Shown here piece by piece: positions 1 to 8,330 of a DNA stretch of 64,000 bases. Both the position numbers and the translations under genes were made by a program. The stretch is from Ewingella allii (GTDB taxonomy: Bacteria > Pseudomonadota > Gammaproteobacteria > Enterobacterales > Enterobacteriaceae), in contig NZ_JAWUDN010000004.1 of assembly GCF_044430645.1 (NCBI RefSeq), positions 318,761 through 382,760 on the forward strand, read 5' to 3'. A model generated the notes under the pieces. The model was given only the letters and a program-made list of their open reading frames with translations. It ran no database searches and was not told the origin of the DNA. Every line of letters begins with the position of its first letter. Positions within the stretch are counted from its first letter, which is position 1.

Positions 1-71
1 GATTTACGGTCTTTCTTGTGCACGAAGGCCGGATTGATGACTGGCTTATGCATAAGGGAATTCGTACCGCG

Positions 72-1874
72 ATGACGACTCAGGCTCCTCCAACTTCTAT
101 CTTGCCTCTTTCTCCAGAGCAACTGGCTAAGCTCCAGTCTGCCATTGGTGAATACTCACCAACGCAGCTGGCATGGCTATCTGGCTATTTCTGGGGAATG
201 GTGAATCAACAGCCGGGCGCTGTTCCGGCAGCAGCACCTGCGCCCGCCGCGGCCGCTATTACCCTGATTTCCGCTTCCCAGACCGGCAATGCCCGTCGTT
301 TGGCCGAGCAGGTGCGCGATGACCTGATCGCCGCAAAACTGAACGTCAATCTGGTTAACGCCGGTGATTACAAGTTCAAACAAATCGGTCAGGAAAAATT
401 GCTGCTAATTGTTGCCTCCACTCAGGGGGAAGGTGAGCAGGCCGAAGAAGCCGTCGCCTTGCACAAATTCCTGCAATCGAAGAAAGCGCCACAGATGAAA
501 GATACGGCGTTTGCCGTGTTTGCACTGGGTGACACTTCTTACGAATTCTTCTGTCAGGCCGGGAAAGATTTCGACAACCGTCTTGGCGAACTGGGCGCAG
601 AGCGCCTGCTGGATCGCGTGGACGCTGACGTTGAATATCAGGCTCAGGCCGAAGAGTGGCGCAAGCGCATTGTGGAAGTGCTCAAACAGCGCGTTCCGGC
701 TGAAGCCACTGCCCAGCCTGCCGCCTCGCTAGCTGGCGCGGTCAACCAAGTCGACAGCAGCCCTTATACTAAAGAAGAGCCGCTGACCGCATTGCTCTCA
801 GTAAACCAGAAAATCACCGGGCGTAATTCGGATAAAGACGTGCGCCATATCGAGATTGATCTGGGTGATTCTGGCCTGCGCTACCAGCCGGGCGACGCCT
901 TGGGTATCTGGTTCGAAAACGATCCAGCCTTGGTCAAAGAAGTGGTTGAACTGCTCTGGCTGAAAGGCGATGAGTCGGTCGAGGTGAATGGCAAAACGTT
1001 AGCGCTGAGCGAGGCGTTACAGCATCACATCGAACTGACCCAAAACACCACGCCAATCGTTGAGAAATACGCCGCAGCGTGCCGCGATGAACAGCTGAAC
1101 GCGCTACTGGCCGACAAGCACGCCTTGCAGCAGTTCGCGCAAAACACGCCGTTCGTCGACATGGTGCGTCAGGCGCCGACCGAGCTGGATGCCCAGCAGT
1201 TGGTTGATTTGCTGCGCCCGCTGACGCCGCGCCTCTACTCCATCGCCTCATCTCAGGCCGAGAATGAGTCTGAAGTGCATATCACCGTCGGCGCCGTGCG
1301 CTACGAAATCGACGGCCGCGCCCGCACCGGCGGTGCATCGGGCTATCTGGCTGACCGGCTGCAAGAAGATGGCGAAGTTCGCGTGTTCATCGAGCATAAC
1401 GACAATTTCCGCCTGCCAGTTAACCCGGATGCGCCAGTGATTATGATTGGCCCGGGCACCGGCATCGCGCCATTCCGCGCCTTTATGCAGCAGCGCGAAA
1501 ACGACGGCGCCGGTGGTAAAAACTGGCTGTTCTTCGGCAACCCGCACTTCACTGAGGACTTCCTGTATCAGGTTGAATGGCAGCGTTACGTCAAAGACGG
1601 CTTACTGACCCACATTTCTCTGGCTTGGTCGCGCGATCAGGCTGAAAAGGTCTACGTTCAAGACAAGCTGCGCGAAAACGCCGCCGAAGTCTGGCGCTGG
1701 CTGCAAGAGGGCGCGCACGTCTATGTTTGCGGCGATGCCAACCGTATGGCAAAAGACGTCGAGCAAGCGCTGTTGGAAATTATCTCTCAGCAGGGGTCGA
1801 TGGATCTGGAAACCGCCGACGAATTTTTAAGTGAATTGCGTTTGGATCGCCGTTATCAGCGCGACGTCTACTAA
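72..1874 (+). CDS. cysJ: Sulfite reductase [NADPH] flavoprotein alpha subunit
   Basis: CysJ takes electrons from NADPH through FAD and FMN and hands them to the CysI hemoprotein, which reduces sulfite to sulfide in cysteine synthesis (cytoplasm, alpha8-beta4 complex). The protein has 600 residues against 599 in E. coli. Visible elements are an FMN-binding flavodoxin domain with SASQTGNARRLAEQ from about residue 67, the FAD motif RLYSIASS near 387, the NADPH-binding GPGTGIAPFRAF near 460, and the typical C-terminus RRYQRDVY. I chose the ATG at 72 because the product then begins MTTQ as in the family; an in-frame GTG at 18 would add 18 unrelated residues. It is first in a cysJIH set, and the promoter and CysB sites lie mostly outside the window. 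Confidence 0.97.
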   Translation: MTTQAPPTSILPLSPEQLAKLQSAIGEYSPTQLAWLSGYFWGMVNQQPGAVPAAAPAPAAAAITLISASQTGNARRLAEQVRDDLIAAKLNVNLVNAGDYKFKQIGQEKLLLIVASTQGEGEQAEEAVALHKFLQSKKAPQMKDTAFAVFALGDTSYEFFCQAGKDFDNRLGELGAERLLDRVDADVEYQAQAEEWRKRIVEVLKQRVPAEATAQPAASLAGAVNQVDSSPYTKEEPLTALLSVNQKITGRNSDKDVRHIEIDLGDSGLRYQPGDALGIWFENDPALVKEVVELLWLKGDESVEVNGKTLALSEALQHHIELTQNTTPIVEKYAAACRDEQLNALLADKHALQQFAQNTPFVDMVRQAPTELDAQQLVDLLRPLTPRLYSIASSQAENESEVHITVGAVRYEIDGRARTGGASGYLADRLQEDGEVRVFIEHNDNFRLPVNPDAPVIMIGPGTGIAPFRAFMQQRENDGAGGKNWLFFGNPHFTEDFLYQVEWQRYVKDGLLTHISLAWSRDQAEKVYVQDKLRENAAEVWRWLQEGAHVYVCGDANRMAKDVEQALLEIISQQGSMDLETADEFLSELRLDRRYQRDVY

Positions 1875-1875
1875 T

Positions 1876-1996
1876 ACCCTGCATCCTTCAAATTGCAGGG
1901 GTGTTGGCTTCCTTCACTCACCCGAATCACTGACTTGTGTCAGCTCATCGGGGTTCATTCAGTTGCCGCCTACCTGCAATGTGAATGATTTTGGGT
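1876..1996. repeat. Intergenic palindromic repeat, copy A
   Basis: About 120 bp between cysJ and cysI form an imperfect long inverted repeat. The left arm (ACCCTGCATCCTTCAAATTG) pairs with the right arm ending in GATTTTGGGT, and there is an inner hairpin CTGAC/GTCAG near 1931-1943. Layout and key words (CTTC..., GTTGCCGCC near the right arm) match the element at 4520-4642, so both belong to one family. Similar elements are, from memory, widespread between genes in Yersiniaceae and relatives. Inside an operon it could act on mRNA stability or differential expression of cysJ and cysI; that is inference. Confidence 0.7.
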
Positions 1997-2019
1997 AATA
2001 AGCGAATAAGTGAGAAATT

Positions 2020-3756
2020 ATGAGCAATAAGTTGTGGAGTGAACAGAATCCCGGTCCCGGCCCGTTAATAGTTGATGCGCCGCTGGTTGATGCTGAACGT
2101 CTTAAAAAGGAAAGCAATTTCCTGCGCGGAACCATTACTGAAGATTTGCAAGATGGCCTGACCGGCGGCTTCAACGGCGACAACTTCCTGTTGATCCGCT
2201 TCCACGGCATGTACCAGCAGGATGACCGCGACATCCGTGCCGAACGCGCCGAGCAGAAGCTGGAGCCGCGCCACGCGATGATGCTGCGCTGCCGCCTGCC
2301 GGGCGGCGTGATGACGCCAGACCAGTGGTTGGGTATTGATAAATTCGCTGAAGAGAGCACGCTGTACGGCAGTATTCGTATTACTAACCGTCAAACCTTC
2401 CAGTTCCACGGTATCCTCAAACCTAACGTAAAGCCGGTTCACCAGCTGCTGAATAAGCTAGGTCTGGACGCGCTGGCGACCGCCAACGACGTTAACCGCA
2501 ACGTGCTGTGCACCTCGAACCCGGTGGAGTCAGAGCTGCATCAGGAAGCCTACCAGTGGGCGAAGAAGATCTCCGAACACCTACTGCCGCGCACCCGCGC
2601 TTACGCCGAGGTGTGGTTGGATCAAGAGAAAGTCGAAACCACGGATGAAGAGCCGATCCTCGGCCCAACCTATCTGCCGCGTAAATTCAAAACTACGGTG
2701 GTGATCCCGCCGCAAAACGATGTCGATCTTCACGCCAATGATCTGAACTTCGTGGCGATCGCCGATAACGGCAAGCTGGTTGGCTTCAACGTGCTGGTCG
2801 GCGGCGGCCTGTCTATCGCCCACGGCGACAAGGCAACTTACGCCCGCACCGCCAGCGAACTGGGCTTTATTCCGCTGGATAAAACCTTGGCCGTGGCCGA
2901 AGCGGTAGTGACCACGCAGCGCGACTGGGGCAACCGCACCAACCGTAAAAATGCCAAAACCAAATACACCCTTGAGCGCGTTGGCGTGGAAGTGTTCCGC
3001 GACGAAGTGGCGAAGCGCGCAGGGATCGAATTCGAAGCGGTTCGCCCTTATGAATTCACCGGACGCGGCGATCGCATTGGCTGGGTGAAGGGGATCGACA
3101 AGCAGTGGCACCTGACGCTGTTTATCGAAAACGGCCGTATTCTGGATTATCCGGGCAAGCCGCTAAAAACCGGTCTGGCAGAAATCGCTAAGATCCACAA
3201 AGGGGATTTCAGGCTTACTGCTAACCAGAACCTGATCGTCGCCGGTGTCTCGGAAAAAGATAAAGACGCGATCGAAACACTGGCCCGCAACCATGGCCTG
3301 ATCGACGACAGCGTCACCGAGCAGCGCAAAAACTCCATGGCCTGCGTCTCATATCCGACCTGTCCACTGGCGATGGCTGAAGCAGAACGCTTCTTGCCAG
3401 AGTTTGTCACCAAAGTGGAAGGCATCATGCACCAGCACGGGGTGGGCAAAGAGCACATTGTTCTGCGTGTGACGGGTTGCCCTAACGGCTGTGGCCGCGC
3501 GCTGCTGGCTGAAATTGGTTTGGTGGGTAAAGCCATGAACCGTTACAACCTGCACCTTGGCGGTAACCGTGAAGGGACGCGTATTCCAAGAATGTATCGG
3601 GAGAACATCTCTGATACTGACATTCTGGCGATTATCGACGAGCTGGTCGGCCGCTGGGCGAAAGAGCGTGAAAACGATGAAGGCTTTGGTGATTACGTGA
3701 TCCGCGCTGGGATTATTCGCCCCGTTCTGGATCCGGCCCGCGACTTCTACGACTAA
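2020..3756 (+). CDS. cysI: Sulfite reductase [NADPH] hemoprotein beta subunit
   Basis: CysI holds the siroheme and the 4Fe-4S cluster where sulfite is reduced by six electrons to sulfide. The 578-residue product is slightly longer than E. coli CysI (570), with the extra residues at the N-terminus. The four cluster/siroheme ligand cysteines are present at 442 and 448 (CVSYPTCP) and at 487 and 491 (TGCPNGCG). The siroheme-binding stretch RLTNRQTFQFHG has its counterpart RITNRQTFQFHG early in the protein. The ATG at 2020 follows copy A of the palindromic repeat. It lies between cysJ and cysH, and its cofactor is made by cysG 2.2 kb downstream. Confidence 0.97.
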   Translation: MSNKLWSEQNPGPGPLIVDAPLVDAERLKKESNFLRGTITEDLQDGLTGGFNGDNFLLIRFHGMYQQDDRDIRAERAEQKLEPRHAMMLRCRLPGGVMTPDQWLGIDKFAEESTLYGSIRITNRQTFQFHGILKPNVKPVHQLLNKLGLDALATANDVNRNVLCTSNPVESELHQEAYQWAKKISEHLLPRTRAYAEVWLDQEKVETTDEEPILGPTYLPRKFKTTVVIPPQNDVDLHANDLNFVAIADNGKLVGFNVLVGGGLSIAHGDKATYARTASELGFIPLDKTLAVAEAVVTTQRDWGNRTNRKNAKTKYTLERVGVEVFRDEVAKRAGIEFEAVRPYEFTGRGDRIGWVKGIDKQWHLTLFIENGRILDYPGKPLKTGLAEIAKIHKGDFRLTANQNLIVAGVSEKDKDAIETLARNHGLIDDSVTEQRKNSMACVSYPTCPLAMAEAERFLPEFVTKVEGIMHQHGVGKEHIVLRVTGCPNGCGRALLAEIGLVGKAMNRYNLHLGGNREGTRIPRMYRENISDTDILAIIDELVGRWAKERENDEGFGDYVIRAGIIRPVLDPARDFYD

Positions 3757-3786
3757 CGCCGCTGCAACGTGAAGAATGGAGAGTTT

Positions 3787-4518
3787 ATGAGTTTGCTCAC
3801 TCTTGCTGAACTGAATGAAATGCCGAAATCAGGTCAGGCCCTGGCATTGGCGGAAACCAATGCCCAGCTTGAAAAACTGTCGGCACAGGATCGTGTCATC
3901 TGGGCACTAGAGAATTTGCCGGGCGAATTCGCGCTCTCCTCAAGTTTTGGCATTCAGGCTGCGGTCTGTTTGCATCTGGTGACTCGCCAGCAGGCGGATA
4001 TCCCGGTGATCCTCACTGACACCGGCTACCTGTTCCCCGAGACTTACCAGTTCATCGATCAACTGACCGAACAGTTGAAGCTGAACTTACAGGTTTTCCG
4101 CGCAGCAGAAAGCCCGGCGTGGCAAGAAGCGCGCTATGGCAAGCTTTGGGAGCAGGGCGTCGAAGGCATTGAGCGTTACAACAACATCAATAAAGTGGAG
4201 CCGATGAACCGCGCTCTGGCGACATTGGGCGCGCAAACCTGGTTTGCCGGCCTGCGCCGCGAGCAGTCCGGCAGCCGTGCGAATCTGCCGGTGTTAGCCG
4301 TGCAGCGCGGCGTGTTCAAGATCCTGCCAATTATTGATTGGGACAACCGCCAAGTGTTCCAGTACCTCAAAGAGCACGGCCTCAGCTATCACCCGCTGTG
4401 GGATCAGGGCTACCTGTCGGTTGGCGATACTCATACCACCAAGAAGTGGGAAGAGGGCATGAGCGAAGAGGAAACCCGTTTTTTTGGGTTGAAACGCGAG
4501 TGCGGCTTACACGAATAA
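3787..4518 (+). CDS. cysH: Phosphoadenosine phosphosulfate (PAPS) reductase
   Basis: CysH reduces PAPS to sulfite and adenosine 3',5'-bisphosphate with thioredoxin or glutaredoxin as electron donor. The protein ends in the catalytic motif ECGLHE, whose cysteine is residue 239 of 243, and carries the family blocks LSSSFGIQAA, LTDTGYLFPET and GLRREQSGSR. An upstream in-frame codon at 3769 exists, but the ATG at 3787 follows GGAG at 3779-3782 with normal spacing and gives the family N-terminus, so I prefer it. It is the last gene of the cysJIH group and is followed by a palindromic repeat. Confidence 0.96.
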   Translation: MSLLTLAELNEMPKSGQALALAETNAQLEKLSAQDRVIWALENLPGEFALSSSFGIQAAVCLHLVTRQQADIPVILTDTGYLFPETYQFIDQLTEQLKLNLQVFRAAESPAWQEARYGKLWEQGVEGIERYNNINKVEPMNRALATLGAQTWFAGLRREQSGSRANLPVLAVQRGVFKILPIIDWDNRQVFQYLKEHGLSYHPLWDQGYLSVGDTHTTKKWEEGMSEEETRFFGLKRECGLHE

Positions 4519-4519
4519 A

Positions 4520-4642
4520 TCCCTGTCATACTTCGAGCCAGAGGTGCGTTAGCTACGCGCACTTACCCCGGTCACATAGTAATCTATGCTCCCGGGGATG
4601 CGTTTGCTTGCCGCCTTCCTCTGACTCGAATTATTTAAGGGA
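4520..4642. repeat. Intergenic palindromic repeat, copy B
   Basis: This is a 123-bp imperfect inverted repeat between the convergent genes cysH and iap. Outer arms: TTCGAGCCAGAGG on the left, CCTCTGACTCGAA on the right. Inner arms: CCCCGGTCACATAG and CTATGCTCCCGGGG around a short loop. It resembles copy A at 1876-1996 in layout and in the TTGCCGCCTTCC block. Standing between convergent genes, the transcribed cruciform could serve as a terminator or 3'-end stabiliser for both, but there is no T-run, so this is inference. Confidence 0.75.
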
Positions 4643-4655
4643 TTGCGTCACCGTC

Positions 4656-5693
4656 TTATAAATCATCAGCCGGTTTTGCCAGCTCTTTCAGCAGCGGCAG
4701 TAAAATTCTCACGCTATCTTTCGAGCGTTTGTCTATCCGGTCTGGCAGGACGCGGTCGAGATACTGTAAGTTATCCAACTGGCCCTGATGTCGCGACGTG
4801 CCCTGCGGGAAATGCGCGCTGATTGCCCGCTGCTGCTGGCCGTCTTTCTTGCCCAACGCATAATCCGTGGCCGTCACCATTAATAATGGAATATGCGCGT
4901 CGTCCAGCGCCTGCATGCCATTACAGCAATCCTTTCCACTGTATGCTTCGGCGGCGATACCTGCGTGACGCGCCAGCGCCACGGCGCGGTCGCGTGTCAG
5001 CTTAGTCACGGCCTGAGAGGTATTTTTGCCACTCTTGAAGTAGAGCTTATCGCCAACAATCAGCGAATCGAGATTGACCACCAGCAGGGTGTTTAACTTC
5101 TCCTCCGGCGACATGCGCTGCACATAGTCTGCGGCACCCTGTGCGTCCGTCTCTTCGGCACTAAGCGCCACGAAGCGCAAGCTGTAGTGGGTTGGCTCCT
5201 TACTGAGTCGTTCGGCCAGCTCCAGCATCACACCGACGCCTGACGCATTATCATCAACCCCCTGCAGGGTAAGACCGCCCAAATTATGGTCGGAGTCGGC
5301 GTCGCTTTGTGGCAAATAAGTATCAAAATGCGCCATCACGACAATCTGCTGAGGCACGATACCGGCGCGGGCGGCGATTACGGAGGTCGAATGCACATCA
5401 TGCCAGCTCTGCTTGCCATCCCGGCTGGTGTAGAGATAACGCGTATCAAAGCCGCGAAGATCACTCTGATAGCCGAGTTTGGCAAAATACTGTTGCAGAT
5501 AATCTGCGGCGATTAACTCCGCCGGACTACCGGCCATGCGGCCCGGAAAATAGGTGGCGATATGGCGAGTTTGTTCGGCAGCAATTTTACCGAGGGCGGG
5601 CGCGGCAACCTGCTGCACGGCCGCGTGCGTAAAACCGGCACAGCCCAGGCCAAAGGCCAGTAGCGCCAGTTTCATGCGAGAAAGGGATAGCAT
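4656..5693 (-). CDS. iap: Alkaline phosphatase isozyme conversion aminopeptidase
   Basis: Iap is a secreted M28-family zinc aminopeptidase, named for trimming the N-terminal arginine of periplasmic alkaline phosphatase in E. coli. The product has 345 residues, as in E. coli. It has a cleavable signal peptide (LALLAFGLGCAGFTHA) and M28 metal-binding blocks: MAHFDTY, GVDDNASG, SAEETDAQG and VNLDSL. The reading frame can be extended to a TTG at 5699, but the ATG at 5693 is preceded by AAGGA on the minus strand and fits the family. It faces cysH tail to tail and diverges from cysG. In E. coli iap adjoins a CRISPR-cas locus; none is seen here. Confidence 0.92.
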   Translation of the reverse strand: MLSLSRMKLALLAFGLGCAGFTHAAVQQVAAPALGKIAAEQTRHIATYFPGRMAGSPAELIAADYLQQYFAKLGYQSDLRGFDTRYLYTSRDGKQSWHDVHSTSVIAARAGIVPQQIVVMAHFDTYLPQSDADSDHNLGGLTLQGVDDNASGVGVMLELAERLSKEPTHYSLRFVALSAEETDAQGAADYVQRMSPEEKLNTLLVVNLDSLIVGDKLYFKSGKNTSQAVTKLTRDRAVALARHAGIAAEAYSGKDCCNGMQALDDAHIPLLMVTATDYALGKKDGQQQRAISAHFPQGTSRHQGQLDNLQYLDRVLPDRIDKRSKDSVRILLPLLKELAKPADDL

Positions 5694-5975
5694 GGACAAA
5701 AAATCCTTATTCGTGGGTCAAAGACCGGAAAGCTTTCAATCGGGCAGGCCGCGTTATGCGGTCATTATTGCGCAATAGTATGCGATTGTGACGGCAATTA
5801 GACAATTTCCCCTTATCCCAAATGGCTCTTTTTGTTGCATCTTTCTGCGTCTGGAAAGTGAGGTTGGCGAATCTATATTCCATTTGGTAACTATTCATTC
5901 CATTTCGTCATTTCAATTCAATAATTGCCACCACGTATAGTCTTGTTATTACTCTTCGCTATCAAAAAGGCCGTT

Positions 5976-7400
5976 GTGGACTATCTACCAATATTTGCCG
6001 ACCTCAGACAACGTCCTGTATTGGTCGTCGGCGGCGGCGAAATCGCAGCACGCAAAATAGACCTTCTGCTGCGTGCTGGCGCTGCTGTCCGCATTGTCGC
6101 GCTGTCACTCTCCTCAGAACTTGAGCATCGTCTCCAGCAGTCGCAAGTCAGCTGGCTGGCGAAGCAATTTGAGCCAAAGCAGTTGGATGACGTGTTTCTG
6201 GTGATTGCCGCCACTGACGACGCCGAGCTGAATGCTGAAGTGTTTGAGCAGGCGAATCGCCGCCAGCTGCTGGCCAACGTGGTCGATGACCAGCCGAAGT
6301 GCTCCTTTATCTTCCCTTCCATCGTCGACCGTTCGCCGATTGTGGTGGCAATTTCATCCAGCGGCACGGCCCCGGTGCTGGCGCGCATGCTGCGGGAAAA
6401 GCTCGAGACCTTGTTACCAACCAGTCTGGGCAAAATGGCCGAGATCGCTGGCAGTTTCCGCGACCGCGTGAAGCTGCGCTTCACCTCAATGAGGGCACGC
6501 CGTCGCTTTTGGGAGCAGACCTTTGATGGTCGCTTTGCCTCGCTGGTGACTGCGGGACAGATTCCAGAAGCTGAGCAAGTGTTGCAACAACAGTTAGATA
6601 ATCCGGAATCCATCGCGAGAAACGGTGAAGTGACGCTGGTCGGCGCGGGGCCGGGTGATGCAGGATTACTGACATTACGCGGCTTGCAGGTGATGCAGCA
6701 GGCAGACGTGGTGTTGTATGACCATTTGGTCAGTGACGAGATTTTAGATTTGGTGCGCCGAGACGCCGACCGTATTTGCGTCGGCAAGCGCGCTGGCAGC
6801 CACTCGGTGGCGCAGGAAGAGACAAACCGCATGCTGGTCGAACTGGCGCAGCAGGGCAAAAAAGTGGTGCGCCTTAAAGGCGGCGACCCGTTTATTTTTG
6901 GTCGCGGCGGAGAAGAGTTACAGGCCGTGGCGGCAGCAGGCATCCCTTTCCAAGTGGTGCCGGGCGTGACGGCAGCCGCGGGCGCGACGGCCTACGCGGG
7001 GATCCCTCTCACCCACCGCGACTACGCGCAGAGCGTGATGTTTATTACCGGCCACTCTCGTCCCGATGGGAATGGCATGCAGTGGGAAACGCTGGCGAAG
7101 GGCAACCAGACACTGGCCATTTATATGGGCACGGTGAAGGCGGCTGAAATCAGCCAGCAGCTGATTGCTTATGGCCGCGCGGCGAGTACGCCGGTGGCTG
7201 TCATTGGCCGTGGTACGCGGGTCGATCAGCAGGTGCTGACCGGCACGCTCGACAACTTAGAACTCTTGGCTCAACAGGCACCATCACCCGCATTACTGGT
7301 TATCGGCGAAGTGGTCGCACTTCACGATAAGCTCGCCTGGTTTGGGCATCAACCACAGACTGACGACGCAGTTCGCCCGTCGGTCGTGAATTTGGCTTAA
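5976..7400 (+). CDS. cysG: Siroheme synthase (trifunctional)
   Basis: CysG turns uroporphyrinogen III into siroheme, the CysI cofactor. The N-terminal half is the NAD-dependent precorrin-2 dehydrogenase/ferrochelatase, starting with the Rossmann motif VLVVGGGEIAARK. The C-terminal half is the SAM-dependent uroporphyrinogen methyltransferase, with LVGAGPGDAGLLTLRG, RLKGGDPFIFGRGGEE and GIPLTHRDYAQS. I chose the GTG at 5976, preceded by AAAAAGG with 5-base spacing, because it yields the family start (V/M)DYLPIF. An ATG farther upstream would add 17 unmatched residues. The gene is 9 bases from cysD, so cofactor supply and sulfate activation are likely cotranscribed. Confidence 0.95.
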   Translation: MDYLPIFADLRQRPVLVVGGGEIAARKIDLLLRAGAAVRIVALSLSSELEHRLQQSQVSWLAKQFEPKQLDDVFLVIAATDDAELNAEVFEQANRRQLLANVVDDQPKCSFIFPSIVDRSPIVVAISSSGTAPVLARMLREKLETLLPTSLGKMAEIAGSFRDRVKLRFTSMRARRRFWEQTFDGRFASLVTAGQIPEAEQVLQQQLDNPESIARNGEVTLVGAGPGDAGLLTLRGLQVMQQADVVLYDHLVSDEILDLVRRDADRICVGKRAGSHSVAQEETNRMLVELAQQGKKVVRLKGGDPFIFGRGGEELQAVAAAGIPFQVVPGVTAAAGATAYAGIPLTHRDYAQSVMFITGHSRPDGNGMQWETLAKGNQTLAIYMGTVKAAEISQQLIAYGRAASTPVAVIGRGTRVDQQVLTGTLDNLELLAQQAPSPALLVIGEVVALHDKLAWFGHQPQTDDAVRPSVVNLA

Positions 7401-7409
7401 GGATCTGTT

Positions 7410-8318
7410 ATGGACGAAAAACGACTCACACATTTGCGTCAACTGGAGGCGGAGAGTATCCATATCATCCGTGAAGTGGCGGCTGAATTTGCTAACCCGG
7501 TGATGATGTACTCCATCGGTAAAGACTCCTCGGTGATGCTGCATCTGGCGCGCAAGGCCTTCTTCCCGGGGACGCTGCCTTTCCCGCTACTGCACGTGGA
7601 TACCGGCTGGAAGTTCCGCGAAATGTACGATTTCCGCGACCGCACGGCGAAAAACTATGGTTTCGAGCTGCTGGTGCATAAGAACCCGGAAGGCGTCGCG
7701 ATGGGCATCAACCCCTTCGTCCACGGCAGTGCCAAACATACTGACATCATGAAAACCGAAGGCTTGAAACAAGCGCTGAATAAATACGGTTTTGACGCTG
7801 CCTTTGGCGGCGCGCGTCGTGATGAAGAGAAGTCGCGTGCCAAAGAGCGTATCTACTCGTTCCGCGACCGTTTCCATCGTTGGGATCCTAAAAACCAGCG
7901 CCCGGAGCTATGGCACAACTACAATGGCCAGATCAACAAAGGCGAAAGCATCCGCGTGTTCCCGCTCTCCAACTGGACTGAGCTAGATATCTGGCAGTAT
8001 ATCTTCTTGGAAAATATCGAAATTGTTCCACTGTATCTCGCAGCGCCGCGTCCGGTTCTCGAACGCGATGGCATGCTGCTGATGGTGGATGACGATCGCA
8101 TCGACCTGCAACCGGGCGAAGTGATTGAGCAGAAAATGGTGCGCTTCCGTACTCTCGGGTGCTGGCCGCTAACGGGCGCCGTAGAGTCAGAAGCTCAGAC
8201 TCTGCCGGAAATCATCGAAGAGATGCTGGTGTCAACCACCAGTGAGCGTCAGGGGCGGGCAATTGACCGCGATCAGGCGGGTTCGATGGAACTGAAAAAA
8301 CGTCAGGGCTATTTCTGA
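7410..8318 (+). CDS. cysD: Sulfate adenylyltransferase subunit 2
   Basis: CysD is the catalytic subunit of ATP sulfurylase, which makes APS from sulfate and ATP. It works with the GTPase CysN. The 302 residues match E. coli CysD nearly end to end. The PP-loop SIGKDSSVMLHLARKAF, the block GGARRDEEKSRAKER and the C-terminus ELKKRQGYF are all visible. It lies directly after cysG and 12 bases before cysN in a cysGDNC operon. Confidence 0.98.
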   Translation: MDEKRLTHLRQLEAESIHIIREVAAEFANPVMMYSIGKDSSVMLHLARKAFFPGTLPFPLLHVDTGWKFREMYDFRDRTAKNYGFELLVHKNPEGVAMGINPFVHGSAKHTDIMKTEGLKQALNKYGFDAAFGGARRDEEKSRAKERIYSFRDRFHRWDPKNQRPELWHNYNGQINKGESIRVFPLSNWTELDIWQYIFLENIEIVPLYLAAPRPVLERDGMLLMVDDDRIDLQPGEVIEQKMVRFRTLGCWPLTGAVESEAQTLPEIIEEMLVSTTSERQGRAIDRDQAGSMELKKRQGYF

Positions 8319-8330
8319 GGAGCGACCAAA

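Noticed and set aside
5707..5898. 63-codon minus-strand frame between iap and cysG
   Set aside because: It fills the divergent promoter region, has no supported ribosome site and no recognisable sequence.
4643..5975. CRISPR array or cas genes next to iap, as in E. coli
   Set aside because: I looked for regularly spaced direct repeats around iap and up to cysG and found none; only the palindromic repeat at 4520-4642 is present.
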